64,000 bases of DNA from Bacteroidales bacterium UBA1181 (GTDB lineage Bacteria > Bacteroidota > Bacteroidia > Bacteroidales > Paludibacteraceae), in the NCBI GenBank assembly GCA_002310215.1, contig DBYR01000013.1:213406-277405 (forward strand), in the 5' to 3' direction. Positions 37,896 to 48,500 of this stretch are shown piece after piece. Made by a program: the position numbers and the translations under genes. The notes under the pieces are model-generated. The model did not search any database, was not told where the DNA came from, and saw nothing but the letters and a program-made list of their open reading frames with translations. The stretch's first letter is position 1, and each line of letters starts with the position of its first letter.

Positions 37896-39953
37896 ATGAA
37901 CAACACACTTACACACATGAGGAAATGGAGCGCACTACTTCTGATCCTCCTCCTCTCCTCCCACAATGCGTTGGCTGACAACCCGATTGTCCGCTACACC
38001 TACACTCCCGACCCCGCACCAGTGGTCTTCGGTGACACCTGCTATGTCTACACCGGCCACGACGAGGATGGGGCGGAATACTTCGAGATGAACGAATGGC
38101 AATGCTTCTGGACGACCGACATGGCCAACTGGACCCCAAGGGGCATCATCATGCGCTACACCGACTTCAAGTGGAGCACGGGCGAGGCGTGGGCTTCGCA
38201 ATGCATCAGGAGAAACGGTAAGTACTACTTCTACGTCACCGCCGTGAACAATGCGCGGTGCATCGGCGTGGGCGTCGCGGACAACCCCGGCGGTCCCTTC
38301 AAGGACCCTCTCGGGAAACCGCTCTGCGGACCGATCAACTGGGAACACATCGACCCAACCGTCTTCATCGACGAGGATGGCCAGGCGTACCTCTACTTCG
38401 GCAACCCGAGCGCCTACTACGTGAAACTGAACGAGGACATGACCTCCTACTCGGGCTCCATCCAAAAGACCAATATGAGCTCCGGCTTCGGACCGAACGG
38501 CTCCATCTACACGGAAGGCCCTTGGTTCTACCGCCGCAACGGACTCTACTACCTCCTCTATGCGGCATCCGGCATACCGGAGGATATCGCCTACTCCACC
38601 AGCAATGGCCCGACAGGCCCTTGGACCTACCGCGGGAAGATCATGTCGAACAGCGAAAGCAACCTCGCCTTCACCAACCACTGCGGCGTGGTGGACTTTA
38701 AAGGTCACTCCTACTTCTTCTACCACAACCAATCCCTCAGCCGCAACGGATTCAACCGATCCACCTGCGTCGAGGAGTTCACCTACAATGCGGACGGCAC
38801 CTTCCCTACCATCCATGTCTCAAACCAGGGCCCGAAGCCTATCGCCTACCTCAATCCCTACAAGCGGGTGGAGGGCGAAACCATGGCCTACGAGGAGGGC
38901 TTGAAGATTCAGGAGAACAGCGTATGCTCCAACAAGATATGCCTCGGCTATATCTCCAAAAACAGCTTCACCAAGGTGGCCAACGTCAACTTCGGAGCGG
39001 GCGGCGCCACTTCCGTGACCGTCAACGCCAGCAGTAACAGCAGCAGCGGCGGGAAGGTGGAGTTCCACCTCGACGGCAAAAACGGCGACCTCATCGCCTC
39101 CGTGGGAATCTCTTCAACGGGCGGATGGGACACGTTCAAGGACTTCGAGGCGGAGGTGACAGGCGCCACGGGCGTGCATGACCTCTACATCGTCTTCAAA
39201 GGGGATTCGGACTACCCTTGCAACGTGGACTACTGGCAATTCTTCGGCGACGGCTCTGAAGAGGAACTGGAGGAGATCGCGGAGGAGAAGCAAACGCCGT
39301 TCCATGGAACACCAGCCTCTATCCCTGGCAAAATCGAGGCGGAGGACTATGACCTCGGCGGCGAAGGAAAAGCTTACCACGACGAAAGCTCAGCGAACGA
39401 AGGCGGCGCCTACCGCAAGGACAATGTGGACATCGAAGAAACCTCCGCTTCCAACTATGTCGTGGGCTATAACATCAAGGGAGAATGGCTCGAATATACG
39501 GTCGACGTGAAGGAGAGCGCCGTGTATGATTGGACCGCCCGCGTCTCCTCCACCTTCGAGGAGTCCGGCTTCCGCCTCTACCTCGACGACAAGGAGATCA
39601 CAGACCGCATCACCGTGCCGCAAGGCGAGGAGTGGTCCGACTATACCCTCATCAAGGGCAAGACGAAGGAACTCGCGGCTGGCGAACATATCCTGAAATT
39701 GGCGGTGGAGAGCTCCTACTTCAACATCGACTACATCGAGTTCAAGGAAGAAAACACGACAGGCATCAACGACATCCACCTTGCATCGGAGATCCAGCCA
39801 GGACATTACAGCCTATACGACGTCACCGGCGAGCTAATCAGACACATCCAGCTGCCGAAGGATGCCTCCATCCTTGACAAAAAGAATCTCGAACATGGAG
39901 TCTATATCCTCGTCTCCGATAAGACCGGGGAACACTATAAACTCACAAAGTAA
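37896..39953 (+). CDS. GH43 glycoside hydrolase with two CBM6 modules and T9SS sorting domain
   Basis: A 685-residue secreted enzyme. After a signal peptide (MRKWSALLLILLLSSHNALA) comes a GH43 five-bladed propeller. Its catalytic residues are visible as Asp39 (TPDPAPV, base), Asp153 (HIDPTVF, pKa modulator) and Glu207 (YTEGPWF, acid). Two CBM6 modules follow (about 325-455 and 470-625); the second ends FNIDYIEF. A short T9SS-type tail (YSLYDVTGELIRHIQ...GVYILVSDKTGEHYKL) closes it. GH43 fused to CBM6 with a TGHDED start is typical of arabinoxylan arabinofuranohydrolases and xylosidases, so arabinoxylan is the likely substrate. ATG 37896 or 37917 could be the start. Confidence 0.92.
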   Translation: MNNTLTHMRKWSALLLILLLSSHNALADNPIVRYTYTPDPAPVVFGDTCYVYTGHDEDGAEYFEMNEWQCFWTTDMANWTPRGIIMRYTDFKWSTGEAWASQCIRRNGKYYFYVTAVNNARCIGVGVADNPGGPFKDPLGKPLCGPINWEHIDPTVFIDEDGQAYLYFGNPSAYYVKLNEDMTSYSGSIQKTNMSSGFGPNGSIYTEGPWFYRRNGLYYLLYAASGIPEDIAYSTSNGPTGPWTYRGKIMSNSESNLAFTNHCGVVDFKGHSYFFYHNQSLSRNGFNRSTCVEEFTYNADGTFPTIHVSNQGPKPIAYLNPYKRVEGETMAYEEGLKIQENSVCSNKICLGYISKNSFTKVANVNFGAGGATSVTVNASSNSSSGGKVEFHLDGKNGDLIASVGISSTGGWDTFKDFEAEVTGATGVHDLYIVFKGDSDYPCNVDYWQFFGDGSEEELEEIAEEKQTPFHGTPASIPGKIEAEDYDLGGEGKAYHDESSANEGGAYRKDNVDIEETSASNYVVGYNIKGEWLEYTVDVKESAVYDWTARVSSTFEESGFRLYLDDKEITDRITVPQGEEWSDYTLIKGKTKELAAGEHILKLAVESSYFNIDYIEFKEENTTGINDIHLASEIQPGHYSLYDVTGELIRHIQLPKDASILDKKNLEHGVYILVSDKTGEHYKLTK

Positions 39954-39995
39954 CCATTAAGCAAATAATACTTTTCTTTTACCAACTACAAAAGC

Positions 39996-40039
39996 AAGCG
40001 GGGCTGTCTCGACGTGACAACCCCGCTTAACTGTTTTTT
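39996..40039 (+). terminator. Rho-independent terminator after the GH43 gene
   Basis: AAGCGGGG pairs with CCCCGCTT, with inner TGTC/GACA pairing, followed within 6 bases by TTTTTT. A related hairpin lies at 58230-58264. Confidence 0.8.
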
Positions 40040-40044
40040 CCATC

Positions 40045-40075
40045 TTGTGGACAAACAAGGAAATGCTTACATTTG
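40045..40075 (+). promoter_or_regulatory. promoter of the acyltransferase gene
   Basis: TTG (40045-40047), 20-base spacer, TACATTTG (40068-40075). The in-frame TTG at 40073 is part of the -7 box, so translation most likely starts at ATG 40106. Confidence 0.7.
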
Positions 40076-40105
40076 TGGACGAACAAGACACATATCTTTT
40101 TACGA

Positions 40106-41239
40106 ATGGGAACAGAGAAGGTTAGATCATCGAATTTTGAAACACTAAGGATATTCGCCATGATGTTGATTGTGCTTAACCACTTGTGTCAACATGGCAT
40201 TTGGTTTAAGCCAGGAAGTGATGTTACAACGAACATGTGCATAGCGAATTGCTTGTTAGGATGGACGGGAGCGGTCGGGAATTGGTTATTTATCATGATT
40301 TCCGGATATTTCGTCTCCAAATCGGTTTTTAGCTGGAAAAAAGTGTTCAAAGTGTGGTTTGAGGTGTTCTTTTACTCTGCCGTGATAGGGCTCATTTTGT
40401 ATCTCTCCCATACAGCGGTAGTCGGATTTAATAATGAAGACTACCCCGAGGTCGGCTTTTGGGAGGCAGCAAAGCCAATGGCGATGATGGATTTAATTCG
40501 GTCCTTCATGCCCACCCTTTTCGGGAACAACTGGTTCGCCTCATCCTATATCCTTTTTTATTGCTTCACCCCTTTCCTGAATGAAAGCCTCAAGGTCCTT
40601 GACGAGAAGAAACATCGGAATCTAGTCGTGCTAATGGCTATCGTCGGCACTGCTATATATATGATTTATGGACAGGGATTCTTCAAAGAAGGGAATCTAT
40701 ACTATTTCATTTTAGGATATTATGTGGCAAGCTACATTAGGTTGCATAATCCACGTGCTCTTTGGAACTCCAGGACCAATTTGCTATGGGCCCTCGTCCT
40801 CGTGTCATGCTTTATCCTTTGGATACTTTTCATCTTGTTTTACAGGAACAAACTATCGTTCATCGACAATCATTACGACCAAGTGTTCTCGTACCCATTT
40901 GCGTTCACCCGATTCCCATCCCTACTAACCGCCATTTTCATATTCGGGATCTTCAATAACCTGAAGATGGAGAACCGTAAATGGATAAACACGCTGGCGG
41001 GCACAGCATTCGGCATATACCTCATACATGAGAACTTGTTACTGAATAAAATCATTTGGCACAAGTTCTTCCGCCTCGACTCTTTCGTGGATTCGACGAT
41101 TCTCCCTGTCTACATGATTTTTGTGGTTGTCTCCACATTCTTAGCATGCGCAGGGATAGATTTACTGCGACAACGATTTATTGAAATGCCAATAATGAAT
41201 CTACTATTCCCTAACCGAAAAAGCCAGTCCAACTCATAA
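40106..41239 (+). CDS. membrane acyltransferase, acyltransferase-3 family
   Basis: A 377-residue polytopic membrane protein of the acyltransferase-3 (OafA/NodX/WecH-like) family, which transfers acetyl or other acyl groups to extracytoplasmic glycans. The family start is visible: SNFETLRIFAMMLIVLNHLCQHG, where the Arg in helix 1 and the His of NHLCQHG are conserved catalytic-site residues. About ten hydrophobic helices follow, and KWINTLAGTAFGIYLIHEN is the conserved late motif. The start is ATG 40106, because the upstream TTG at 40073 lies inside the promoter. Flanked by secreted polysaccharide-degrading enzymes, but transcribed from its own promoter. The acceptor glycan is unknown. Confidence 0.88.
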   Translation: MGTEKVRSSNFETLRIFAMMLIVLNHLCQHGIWFKPGSDVTTNMCIANCLLGWTGAVGNWLFIMISGYFVSKSVFSWKKVFKVWFEVFFYSAVIGLILYLSHTAVVGFNNEDYPEVGFWEAAKPMAMMDLIRSFMPTLFGNNWFASSYILFYCFTPFLNESLKVLDEKKHRNLVVLMAIVGTAIYMIYGQGFFKEGNLYYFILGYYVASYIRLHNPRALWNSRTNLLWALVLVSCFILWILFILFYRNKLSFIDNHYDQVFSYPFAFTRFPSLLTAIFIFGIFNNLKMENRKWINTLAGTAFGIYLIHENLLLNKIIWHKFFRLDSFVDSTILPVYMIFVVVSTFLACAGIDLLRQRFIEMPIMNLLFPNRKSQSNS

Positions 41240-41312
41240 CATTAGAGATATATTCTTCATTAACAGCAGATAATACTGGAACATTAAATATCCAATGTAT
41301 CCATATAATTGT

Positions 41313-41320
41313 TATATTTG
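41313..41320 (+). promoter_or_regulatory. -7 element for the gene at 41372
   Basis: TATATTTG, about 52 bases upstream of ATG 41372, in AT-rich DNA. No clear -33 box. Confidence 0.45.
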
Positions 41321-41371
41321 CGGTCAAGAGAAGAATCATAAATTAAAATTATAAATACTAACAATTAATTA

Positions 41372-42826
41372 ATGCGAACAAGTATGAAACGTTTAGGCAT
41401 GCTTTCCATTGCAATCATCGCATCGTTGAGCCTTTTTGCCAACAGTGCTTTTGATCATGCATACTGGGTCATTAAAGATGGTAAGTTTACCAACAACATC
41501 AGTTTTAAACCCTACGACGGCGAGAATGAGACAACGAAAATTCCCGATAAATTGGTCGAATCGTCAAAAGATGGAGTCGATGCGGTGGAATTCAGGAAAT
41601 TGACTAAGAGCTATTTGGATCCAAGGATTCTTTTCGATGAGAATAACCTGTTGAACATGTCCACCAATTACATCCTGATGATGGAATATATGATTCCGAA
41701 AGAACATGCTGGAACAAAGTTGATCGCGGGAAACAAGCCATTGTTTATCATCGGACTCGCACAAACAGAGGATTCTCTGAGCATCGGCAACGGCGCACCT
41801 GCGTGTGGTAGTGTCGTATATATCGATGCAAAATGGGGTAAGACCAACGAATGGGTGTCAACCTACAAATACATATTCGCCAACCCATCCGTTAATACTA
41901 TCCATGGTTTACTCTTTAGCTATGCGCGCGAGTATCTAATTGGAGATATGAGTGTATTCCCTTATATCAAAAACCTCTGTTTCATTCCAACGGCAGACAA
42001 TGTAAAACCATTCTACGCTGAGAACTTCACATTCGCAGATGATGATATCGGACACTTCTACGGAGAGTCTTATAATATATTTGGTCCAGGCAAAAAGCAA
42101 AACGATAGAATAACGGACAAAATCTTCAATGGAGGTATTAAACCTGTTGTCACCGAGAATGACATAAACAGAAAATCATATTTGCGTACATTCAGAAACT
42201 TTATTCCTGACGAGTTAGGCGATTCAGACGGTTCAGGTTATATCGATTGCGAAATACTCCAAGCATTACGCATTGATGCCGATTCCATAAGAGACTCCAT
42301 TGTCATACCAGGCATTCAATTACCTGCCGGAATCTCCAAAATCTATTCTGAAATGTTGGTGAAGAAATTCTACGCATACGATGATGTTAACGTAGTTGAC
42401 CCTCTTTATCCATCTGTAGAGAACAAGGATATGCCTATTAAATACAGATTCAACACAGGCGAGATCATAGACGTGGCGAAAGACACCATGAAACTGCTTT
42501 GGACAAAATACAAAGGCGAGGTGGATGTCCCTGCTGGAGCGACTTCCGTAGATTTGGTCTTCTCCCCAATGGCTTGCGCCTACTTGGTGGATGAGATCAT
42601 ATTATCTTCCGCCACTTTCGTCGACGTGAAAGATGTATTGGCTGAGAACAATGACTTTGAAATCATTTCCTACGTAGATGCTAATGGCAATATCATTGTA
42701 TTAAACGGTGAGTTACAAGCCGTATACAACATGAACGGACAGATTGCCAACATCAACGACAAGGTGGTTGTTATCTTAGTGAAAAACGAGGAAGGCAAAA
42801 TGGCCTCGAAGATTGTCATAAGATAA
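41372..42826 (+). CDS. secreted protein of unknown function with probable T9SS tail
   Basis: A 484-residue exported protein. The signal peptide is MKRLGMLSIAIIASLSLFANS if the second ATG (41384) is used. The mature region has no catalytic motif that I recognise; it includes FDHAYWVIKDGKFTNNISF and a repeated pattern of Asp-rich and aromatic segments. The C-terminus (VLNGELQAVYNMNGQIAN...VVVILVKNEEGKMASKIVIR) resembles a T9SS sorting domain, with the VYNMNGQ motif and a final strand ending in Lys-Ile-Val-Ile. Its place between GH43 and GH5 genes suggests a surface role in glycan handling, but that is inference only. A strong terminator follows. Confidence 0.75.
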   Translation: MRTSMKRLGMLSIAIIASLSLFANSAFDHAYWVIKDGKFTNNISFKPYDGENETTKIPDKLVESSKDGVDAVEFRKLTKSYLDPRILFDENNLLNMSTNYILMMEYMIPKEHAGTKLIAGNKPLFIIGLAQTEDSLSIGNGAPACGSVVYIDAKWGKTNEWVSTYKYIFANPSVNTIHGLLFSYAREYLIGDMSVFPYIKNLCFIPTADNVKPFYAENFTFADDDIGHFYGESYNIFGPGKKQNDRITDKIFNGGIKPVVTENDINRKSYLRTFRNFIPDELGDSDGSGYIDCEILQALRIDADSIRDSIVIPGIQLPAGISKIYSEMLVKKFYAYDDVNVVDPLYPSVENKDMPIKYRFNTGEIIDVAKDTMKLLWTKYKGEVDVPAGATSVDLVFSPMACAYLVDEIILSSATFVDVKDVLAENNDFEIISYVDANGNIIVLNGELQAVYNMNGQIANINDKVVVILVKNEEGKMASKIVIR

Positions 42827-42849
42827 ACACAGTACATAGAAATACAGAC

Positions 42850-42887
42850 GGGGCTGCGTTTCACCATGGAACGCAGCCCCTCTTTTT
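42850..42887 (+). terminator. Rho-independent terminator
   Basis: An 11-bp perfect stem (GGGGCTGCGTT with AACGCAGCCCC), a 9-base loop and a T-rich tail, 24 bases after the stop of the preceding gene. Confidence 0.9.
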
Positions 42888-43315
42888 ATGCGGAGAGACC
42901 TACCTGTGCAGCCCTTTCTTTCTGACTATCGCATATACCATTGCACAGTCCCTGGATATGGCTGCAAAAGATTAGCCATACAAAACCCTCAGGCCCTCGT
43001 ACAACGAGTTTTATTATATGCCGGTACACATCCGCAAAAACGTCCACGAAGCGATTTATAGAGGATTATATGTTACTATAAGGACTACCCATGGAGGAGG
43101 ATAGGGACATGCCATTGCACACGTTTGGCCGTAGGATTTCCCCTTCAATAGAGAAACACGAACCACTCCTAACCATTTCCTTTCCATCAAATAACATCTA
43201 CATAAACCCGCCGTGAGGAATTGTCCCTCTCTGGAATCAAATACGACATAGACATTCCCCTTCTATATCCAAGTCCATTACCCCGTATCATATCCAAAGG
43301 GAACGTGGGGGTATG
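42888..43315. other. intergenic region without a recognisable gene
   Basis: About 430 bases between two terminators of convergent genes. No reading frame of note, no tRNA-like T-arm, no repeat shared with the rest of the window. It may be a decayed remnant; nothing positive can be said. Confidence 0.5.
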
Positions 43316-43316
43316 A

Positions 43317-43349
43317 AAAGGGCTGAATCCAAGTGGATCCAGCCCCCTT
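43317..43349 (-). terminator. hairpin after the GH5 gene, probable terminator
   Basis: GGCTGAATCC pairs with GGATCCAGCC (one mismatch), with a short T-run on the minus strand, 20 bases past the GH5 stop. Confidence 0.55.
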
Positions 43350-43370
43350 CAAAAATATGCTAATCAATTG

Positions 43371-45284
43371 TTATTTCACGATCAACTTTTGTGTGGAAAC
43401 ACCTTTCTCGCTTTCAATTGACACAACGTATACGCCAGAAGCCAAGTTCAAATTCAATTGAGCGATTTTACCTGCCGCAACATTGTTGGAATATACACAT
43501 GCACCTTGAGCATTGAGGATCTTCACATCAGAATCGGCACCTACCGTCAAGTTGAAAGAACCATTCTCGGAAGGATTTGGCCACAATGCGATTTGCTCGT
43601 CGCGAATCAAACTCAAAGAAGAGTGGTCTTGACCCTTGATCTTGAATGAACCCAAACCTGAGAAGGAGGTCATAAACGCGAAGGAAATCGTGTGTTTTCC
43701 CGGCTTGTCGAAGTGAATGAGGTGCTTAATACTTTCGTTGTATTCTGAATAAGGAGTTACCCAACCCCAAGTATTGTAATCATCTTTCTGACCACCCTTA
43801 CATGGAGGCAAATACAAAGCTTGGTATCTGGTTGGCTTTCCCTCCTCGTCAACTAAACCAGGTTTGCCATCTACAGCGATCGCGAACGTGTTATAGTCTG
43901 GATGGTTACATGCATACGCCTCGAACTCGTAATCACCTGCATATTGAACCTCAATGGTGTATGTTACCCATTCACCATTTCCGATGTAACCCAAAGTCTT
44001 GTATGCGTTCTCCTTGTCATTCTTGTCTGAATAACCTATATCGAAGAACTCGTCAGATGCACGGAATCCGTCCTCCTTACCTGCGTCACCCGCATTACAT
44101 GGGTGCTCGTTATTCTTGTTGTTGTTAGGGCAAGCCCAATCCTCATCATAGTCGAAATAAGCATTGTCTTGTCCACCCTTGTCGTATGCTCCTAAATCAA
44201 GGTAAAAGTCATTCTCTCCATCAAATACCTGTGCTGACTCGTAAGGAGTGGTCTCACAGAATTTGAAGTTGTCGCCCTTCTTCAACTGTTTTCTGATGTA
44301 GTTACCAGACTCAGAGAAGCTCAAGCCTCCATAACCACCGCCAGTGAAAGTTCCGGATGACTCACCCTTATCAGACCAGCTCCAGTTTGCCCAGCTAATG
44401 ATCTGACCTCCAAGGTTCTTTCCGTTCGCAACCAAAAGCATGTGGTCACCAGCCTTGGTATCAACGCCAGAGTCTCCAGTGTGGCTGGAAAGACCCCACT
44501 CAGTGATGAACACTGGAACGAATGCTGCGGCACCAGAAAGGATACCCAAGTATCTCTGTTGGTCTGCTGCATAGTGGTGGAAGCTATACATGATCTGCAA
44601 TCCCTTGAAGCTATCCTTTATCTCGATAGGATCTTGGAATGCTCTTGTGACATCTTGGTCCCACTGAGGAGTACCTACCATCACAACAGCGTCAGGATCA
44701 CCCTCTCCAATGATTGGGAGCACTTTCTGTGCATATTCTTTAATCCAATCCCATACATAGTCGAACTCTGCAGGTGCACCTTCAACGTCATCGTTTGGCT
44801 CGTTACAGATCTCCCACAACACGTGTGTGTAGCCCTTGCTTTTTACGTGTGAAATCATATCTCTAAAGAAATCACCATAACCTCCGTAACCTCCATCATT
44901 TGGGTTACCTGGCTTCAGGATGTGCCAGTCAACCAAACAATACATACCAAGTTCAGCCGTATAATCAATACAATTCTTCACCCATTGCTTGTCCACGCCA
45001 GAACCCTCTGTTACGTATTGAGCGATACGGGCAATGTTAGCGCCCTCGTTCTTCATCTTCTCAAAGTCGCCTTTGTCGTTGTAGCACTCCATGAACCATG
45101 ATCCATGAGTACTCCAACCTCTCAACTGAATTGGTTCACCAGACTGTGAGCACAACTGATTACCCACCAATTTCAAACGACCCCACTCTTTAATGTAGTT
45201 GTTATTCCTTGGATTGGAATAATCTAACGCATTTCCCTGCAGGAACATAAGTAACAGAGAAACTAAAGTTAAAAGTTTTTTCAT
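43371..45284 (-). CDS. GH5 endoglycanase with C-terminal carbohydrate-binding module and T9SS sorting domain
   Basis: A 637-residue secreted enzyme. Signal peptide MKKLLTLVSLLLMFLQGNAL, then a GH5 catalytic barrel (about 30-340): RGWSTHGSWF near strand 1, acid/base Glu162 in WEICNEPND and nucleophile Glu262 in VFITEWGLS, with HHYA before it. A CBM6-like beta-sandwich (about 350-560) includes YIGNGEWVTYTIEVQYAGDY and ends LGSFKIKG. The T9SS sorting domain has the classical LWPNPSENGSFNLTV start and KGVSTQKLIVK end. The sequence fits an endoglucanase of the cellulase/beta-glucanase GH5 type; the exact polymer is not certain. It has its own promoter at 45409-45442. Confidence 0.93.
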   Translation of the reverse strand: MKKLLTLVSLLLMFLQGNALDYSNPRNNNYIKEWGRLKLVGNQLCSQSGEPIQLRGWSTHGSWFMECYNDKGDFEKMKNEGANIARIAQYVTEGSGVDKQWVKNCIDYTAELGMYCLVDWHILKPGNPNDGGYGGYGDFFRDMISHVKSKGYTHVLWEICNEPNDDVEGAPAEFDYVWDWIKEYAQKVLPIIGEGDPDAVVMVGTPQWDQDVTRAFQDPIEIKDSFKGLQIMYSFHHYAADQQRYLGILSGAAAFVPVFITEWGLSSHTGDSGVDTKAGDHMLLVANGKNLGGQIISWANWSWSDKGESSGTFTGGGYGGLSFSESGNYIRKQLKKGDNFKFCETTPYESAQVFDGENDFYLDLGAYDKGGQDNAYFDYDEDWACPNNNKNNEHPCNAGDAGKEDGFRASDEFFDIGYSDKNDKENAYKTLGYIGNGEWVTYTIEVQYAGDYEFEAYACNHPDYNTFAIAVDGKPGLVDEEGKPTRYQALYLPPCKGGQKDDYNTWGWVTPYSEYNESIKHLIHFDKPGKHTISFAFMTSFSGLGSFKIKGQDHSSLSLIRDEQIALWPNPSENGSFNLTVGADSDVKILNAQGACVYSNNVAAGKIAQLNLNLASGVYVVSIESEKGVSTQKLIVK

Positions 45285-45408
45285 GCGATAAAAATTAAAA
45301 TTATTACTGATTCTGATAACTATTCGTTGCTAACTTTATACTAGATACACATCAACAATATATGCCAAATTCATGGTTTTGGAATACGGTCTATGATATC
45401 TAAGCGTG

Positions 45409-45442
45409 CAAATTTATAAAAAATAATGTGATAACCACAAAA
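45409..45442 (-). promoter_or_regulatory. promoter of the GH5 gene
   Basis: The minus strand has TTTTG (45438-45442), a 21-base spacer and TAAATTTG (45409-45416). Leader of about 120 bases. Confidence 0.65.
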
Positions 45443-45557
45443 AAAAACGTTTTTGTGCCATTTCGATGCATGTTTTTTCGTATGGGATTACTCCATTAGC
45501 GGTTCCACCAGCTAACGGACTATATTACAGCGATATATAACGACATGAGGAATACCC

Positions 45558-48500
45558 CTACTTCATGTTGCTGGTGAACAGCAGCAATCGATTGGCGATG
45601 TTCGCTTCGCTGACGCCTCCGTCGAAGTCGAGGGAGAGCATGTTCAGCTGCGGATACTCCTTCTTCAGCTTCTTCTCGATACCGCGCGCCACGATGTGGT
45701 TGGCGATACAACCGAATGGCTGCATGCTGACGACGTTGTTGCATCCGTCCTTCATGAAGGCGATGACCTCCGCCGGCAACAACCATCCCTCGCCGAACTG
45801 GGCGGAGAGGCTGATCACATCCTTCGCGTATTCGCTGATGGTCTTGATGTCCTGCTCTGGCTTGTAGTACCTGAACTGGGAGGCCTCCGCCTCGATCTTC
45901 TTCATCACCTTGCGGATGAGGTTGTAGGCCATGTCGATGACCAATGGCGGCACCTTGAAGCGCTTCACGAAGTTCTCTTTGTTGAACTTGTAGTTGACGA
46001 AGGCGCGGAAGAAGAAGTTGTGCACAGCGGACGGCACGACCTCGACGCCATGCTCCATCAGCCAATCTGGCACGTAGCGGTGCGCGTATGGGTTGAATTT
46101 CAGGAATATCTCGCCTGTGATACCTGCCTTTGGATAGACACGGTCTTCGTAGATAGGCACCTCGTTAAAGGCCCGGGCGGCCTCGCCGGTCAGCTTCAGC
46201 AGACCCTTCGTGTCACCCTTCTCGACCAATGGCTTAGCCTTCTCCAAGTAGAGATCACGCAGCTTGCGCGCCTCGCCCTTGTTCCTCTCACGCACTGCGA
46301 TGGCGTGGTAGAAGATGGAGAGCCAGTCTCCGTACATGGTGGCGTATATGACGAGCGGAGCCGCCTTGATGAGGTTCAGCTTGAAGCCCGGTTGGTCTTC
46401 GATGTTGTCCGTTCCGCCGATACCGATGACTGGCACCTGCTCGAAGCCGGCGTCCACGATCGCCTTGCGGATCAACGGAGGATAGTTGGCGGCGCGGCAT
46501 TGTCCCAATTGGGTGACGGCCACGGCCACCTTGTCCAGGTCATACTTGCCCGACTGCAACGCCTTGATCAGGTCACCCACGATCAGGGTGGCTGGGTAGC
46601 AGACCTCGTTGTTGGAGTATTTCAGTCCCACATCATTCGAATCCGCATTGCTCAACGGCAGGGATTCCATGTCGTAGCCAGCCCATTTGAAGGCGGCCGG
46701 GAAGAGTGGGGAGAGGTATTCCGTGAAGAATGGCGCGAGGATCTTCCTGCGCTCGTTGTCGCCCACCTCGAAGCGTCTTGGCTTGATGAACGGCTTCACC
46801 TCGGTGGCTTCCTTGGCCTCGAACTTGAGGCTCTCGATGAGGGAGCGCACGCGGAGCTTCATGGAACCCACGTTGTTGATATCGTCTATCTTCAATAAAG
46901 TCAATGACTTACCATATCGGTTGAGCAAGCTGCGCACCTCGTCCGTGAAGAAAGCGTCCGGTCCGCAACCGAAGGAGGTGGTCTCCACGTAGTGGACGTT
47001 CCTTCCCTGTCTTGCAGCCCATTGGGCGGAGTTGAGGATACGGTTGACGAAGGACCATTGCTTGATGATGAAGGCCTCCTTCTCGTCGCAGTTGTTCTTT
47101 CTTGAGACCTCCTCCGTGATGACGTCCACGCCCATCTGCGAAATCATCTCTGATATCTTATGTTGCACGAGCGGGTCGGTGTGGTAAGGTCGTCCGGCGA
47201 GGACGATGACCAAACGGTTCTCCTTCTTCGCCTTCTCGTAAGCCTCCTCGTTGAGGCGACGGAGGTTCAGCCCGAACTCGCTGTATACCTGCACCGCCTT
47301 GGCGTGGGCGGCTTTCACCACCTTTTCGGAGACGCCCAGTCCCTTCATGTAACGGATCAATTGCTTGAGCAGGAGTTTCTCATCCTTGAAGGAGATGACA
47401 GGCGAGTCGATCGGTATCTCCGAGTCGATGGCGCTCTGCACCACGTCCGGGTAACCGATGATGATCGGGCAGTTGAAGCTGTTGTGGGCGGCTTTGTCCT
47501 CCACGCACTCGTAGACAACGCGCGGGAAGAAGATACGGTCCACGCCCTTCTCCTGCAGTTCGTAGATGTGGCTGTGCACCAGCTTCGCAGGGAAGCAGAT
47601 GTTGTCGGACATGACGGTGTGCACGCCCCTTTCGTAGTTCCTATAGGTGGATGTGGAGGAGATCTCCACTTGTATGTTACACTCCGTGAAGAAGGTATGC
47701 CAGAACGGGAACTCCTCGTACATGTTCAGTGCGCGTGGGATACCCATGCGGAAGAGCGGTGTGAGCAGTTTGGATGGTTGCTCGGCGCGGTCGAAGAGCT
47801 CGTGGTACTTCCTTGCGCTCATGTCGATACCCGGCTTCACCTTGTAACCTCCGTTGTTGAATATCTTCTCGCACTTATTACCGGAGTAATAGGTGCCACC
47901 GCTCTTGAAGGAGTATTTCGTGATTTGGCAGTTGTTGTCGCATCCCTTGCAGGACAAGACCTTTGAATCGAAGTCGGCCGAGACAAGGTAGTTGTCGAGC
48001 GGCGTCGCCTTCTTGTTCTGGTCGTGCATCTTCTTGGCGTAGAGGGCGCATCCATAGGCGCCCATCAGCTCAGGCACGTTGTTGCAGTATACGTTTTTGC
48101 CGGTGAGGTTCTCGAACGCTTTGACGACGGAGTCGTTCTTCATCGTACCACCTTGGAGGACGATGTTCTTGCCCAATTCGTCGTAGTTTTTGATTTTCAA
48201 TACTTTGAAAAGACAGTTCTTAACCACCGAGTAGGCGAGACCGGCGGCGATGTCGCTCACCGAGTAGCCCTCGCGCAGCACTTGTTTCACCTTGGAGTTC
48301 ATGAAGACGGTGCAACGGGTACCGAGGTCGCATGGGTTCTGGCTCTGGCAAGCCTGGTAGACGAAGTCTGTGATCTCGCAGTTGAGGGTCTGGGCGAATG
48401 TCTCGATGAAGGAACCGCAGCCCGACGAGCAGGCCTCGTTAATCTCCATGCGGGTCAGCGCACCATTCTCCACGTAGATGGCCTTCATGTCCTGTCCACC

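Noticed and set aside
40073..40105. TTG start for the acyltransferase, and similar TTG starts at 1950 and 52372
   Set aside because: The TTGs at 40073 and 1950 are inside TAnnTTTG promoter boxes and the one at 52372 is upstream of such a box; good ATGs follow in each case.
42888..43315. Possible small RNA or lost gene in a 430-base gap
   Set aside because: No promoter pattern with both boxes, no stable structure or coding frame could be supported.
45696..46898. 400-codon plus-strand frame (and others at 47160-49193)
   Set aside because: Shadows of the activase-related gene on the minus strand, rich in Val, Leu and His as expected for antisense frames.
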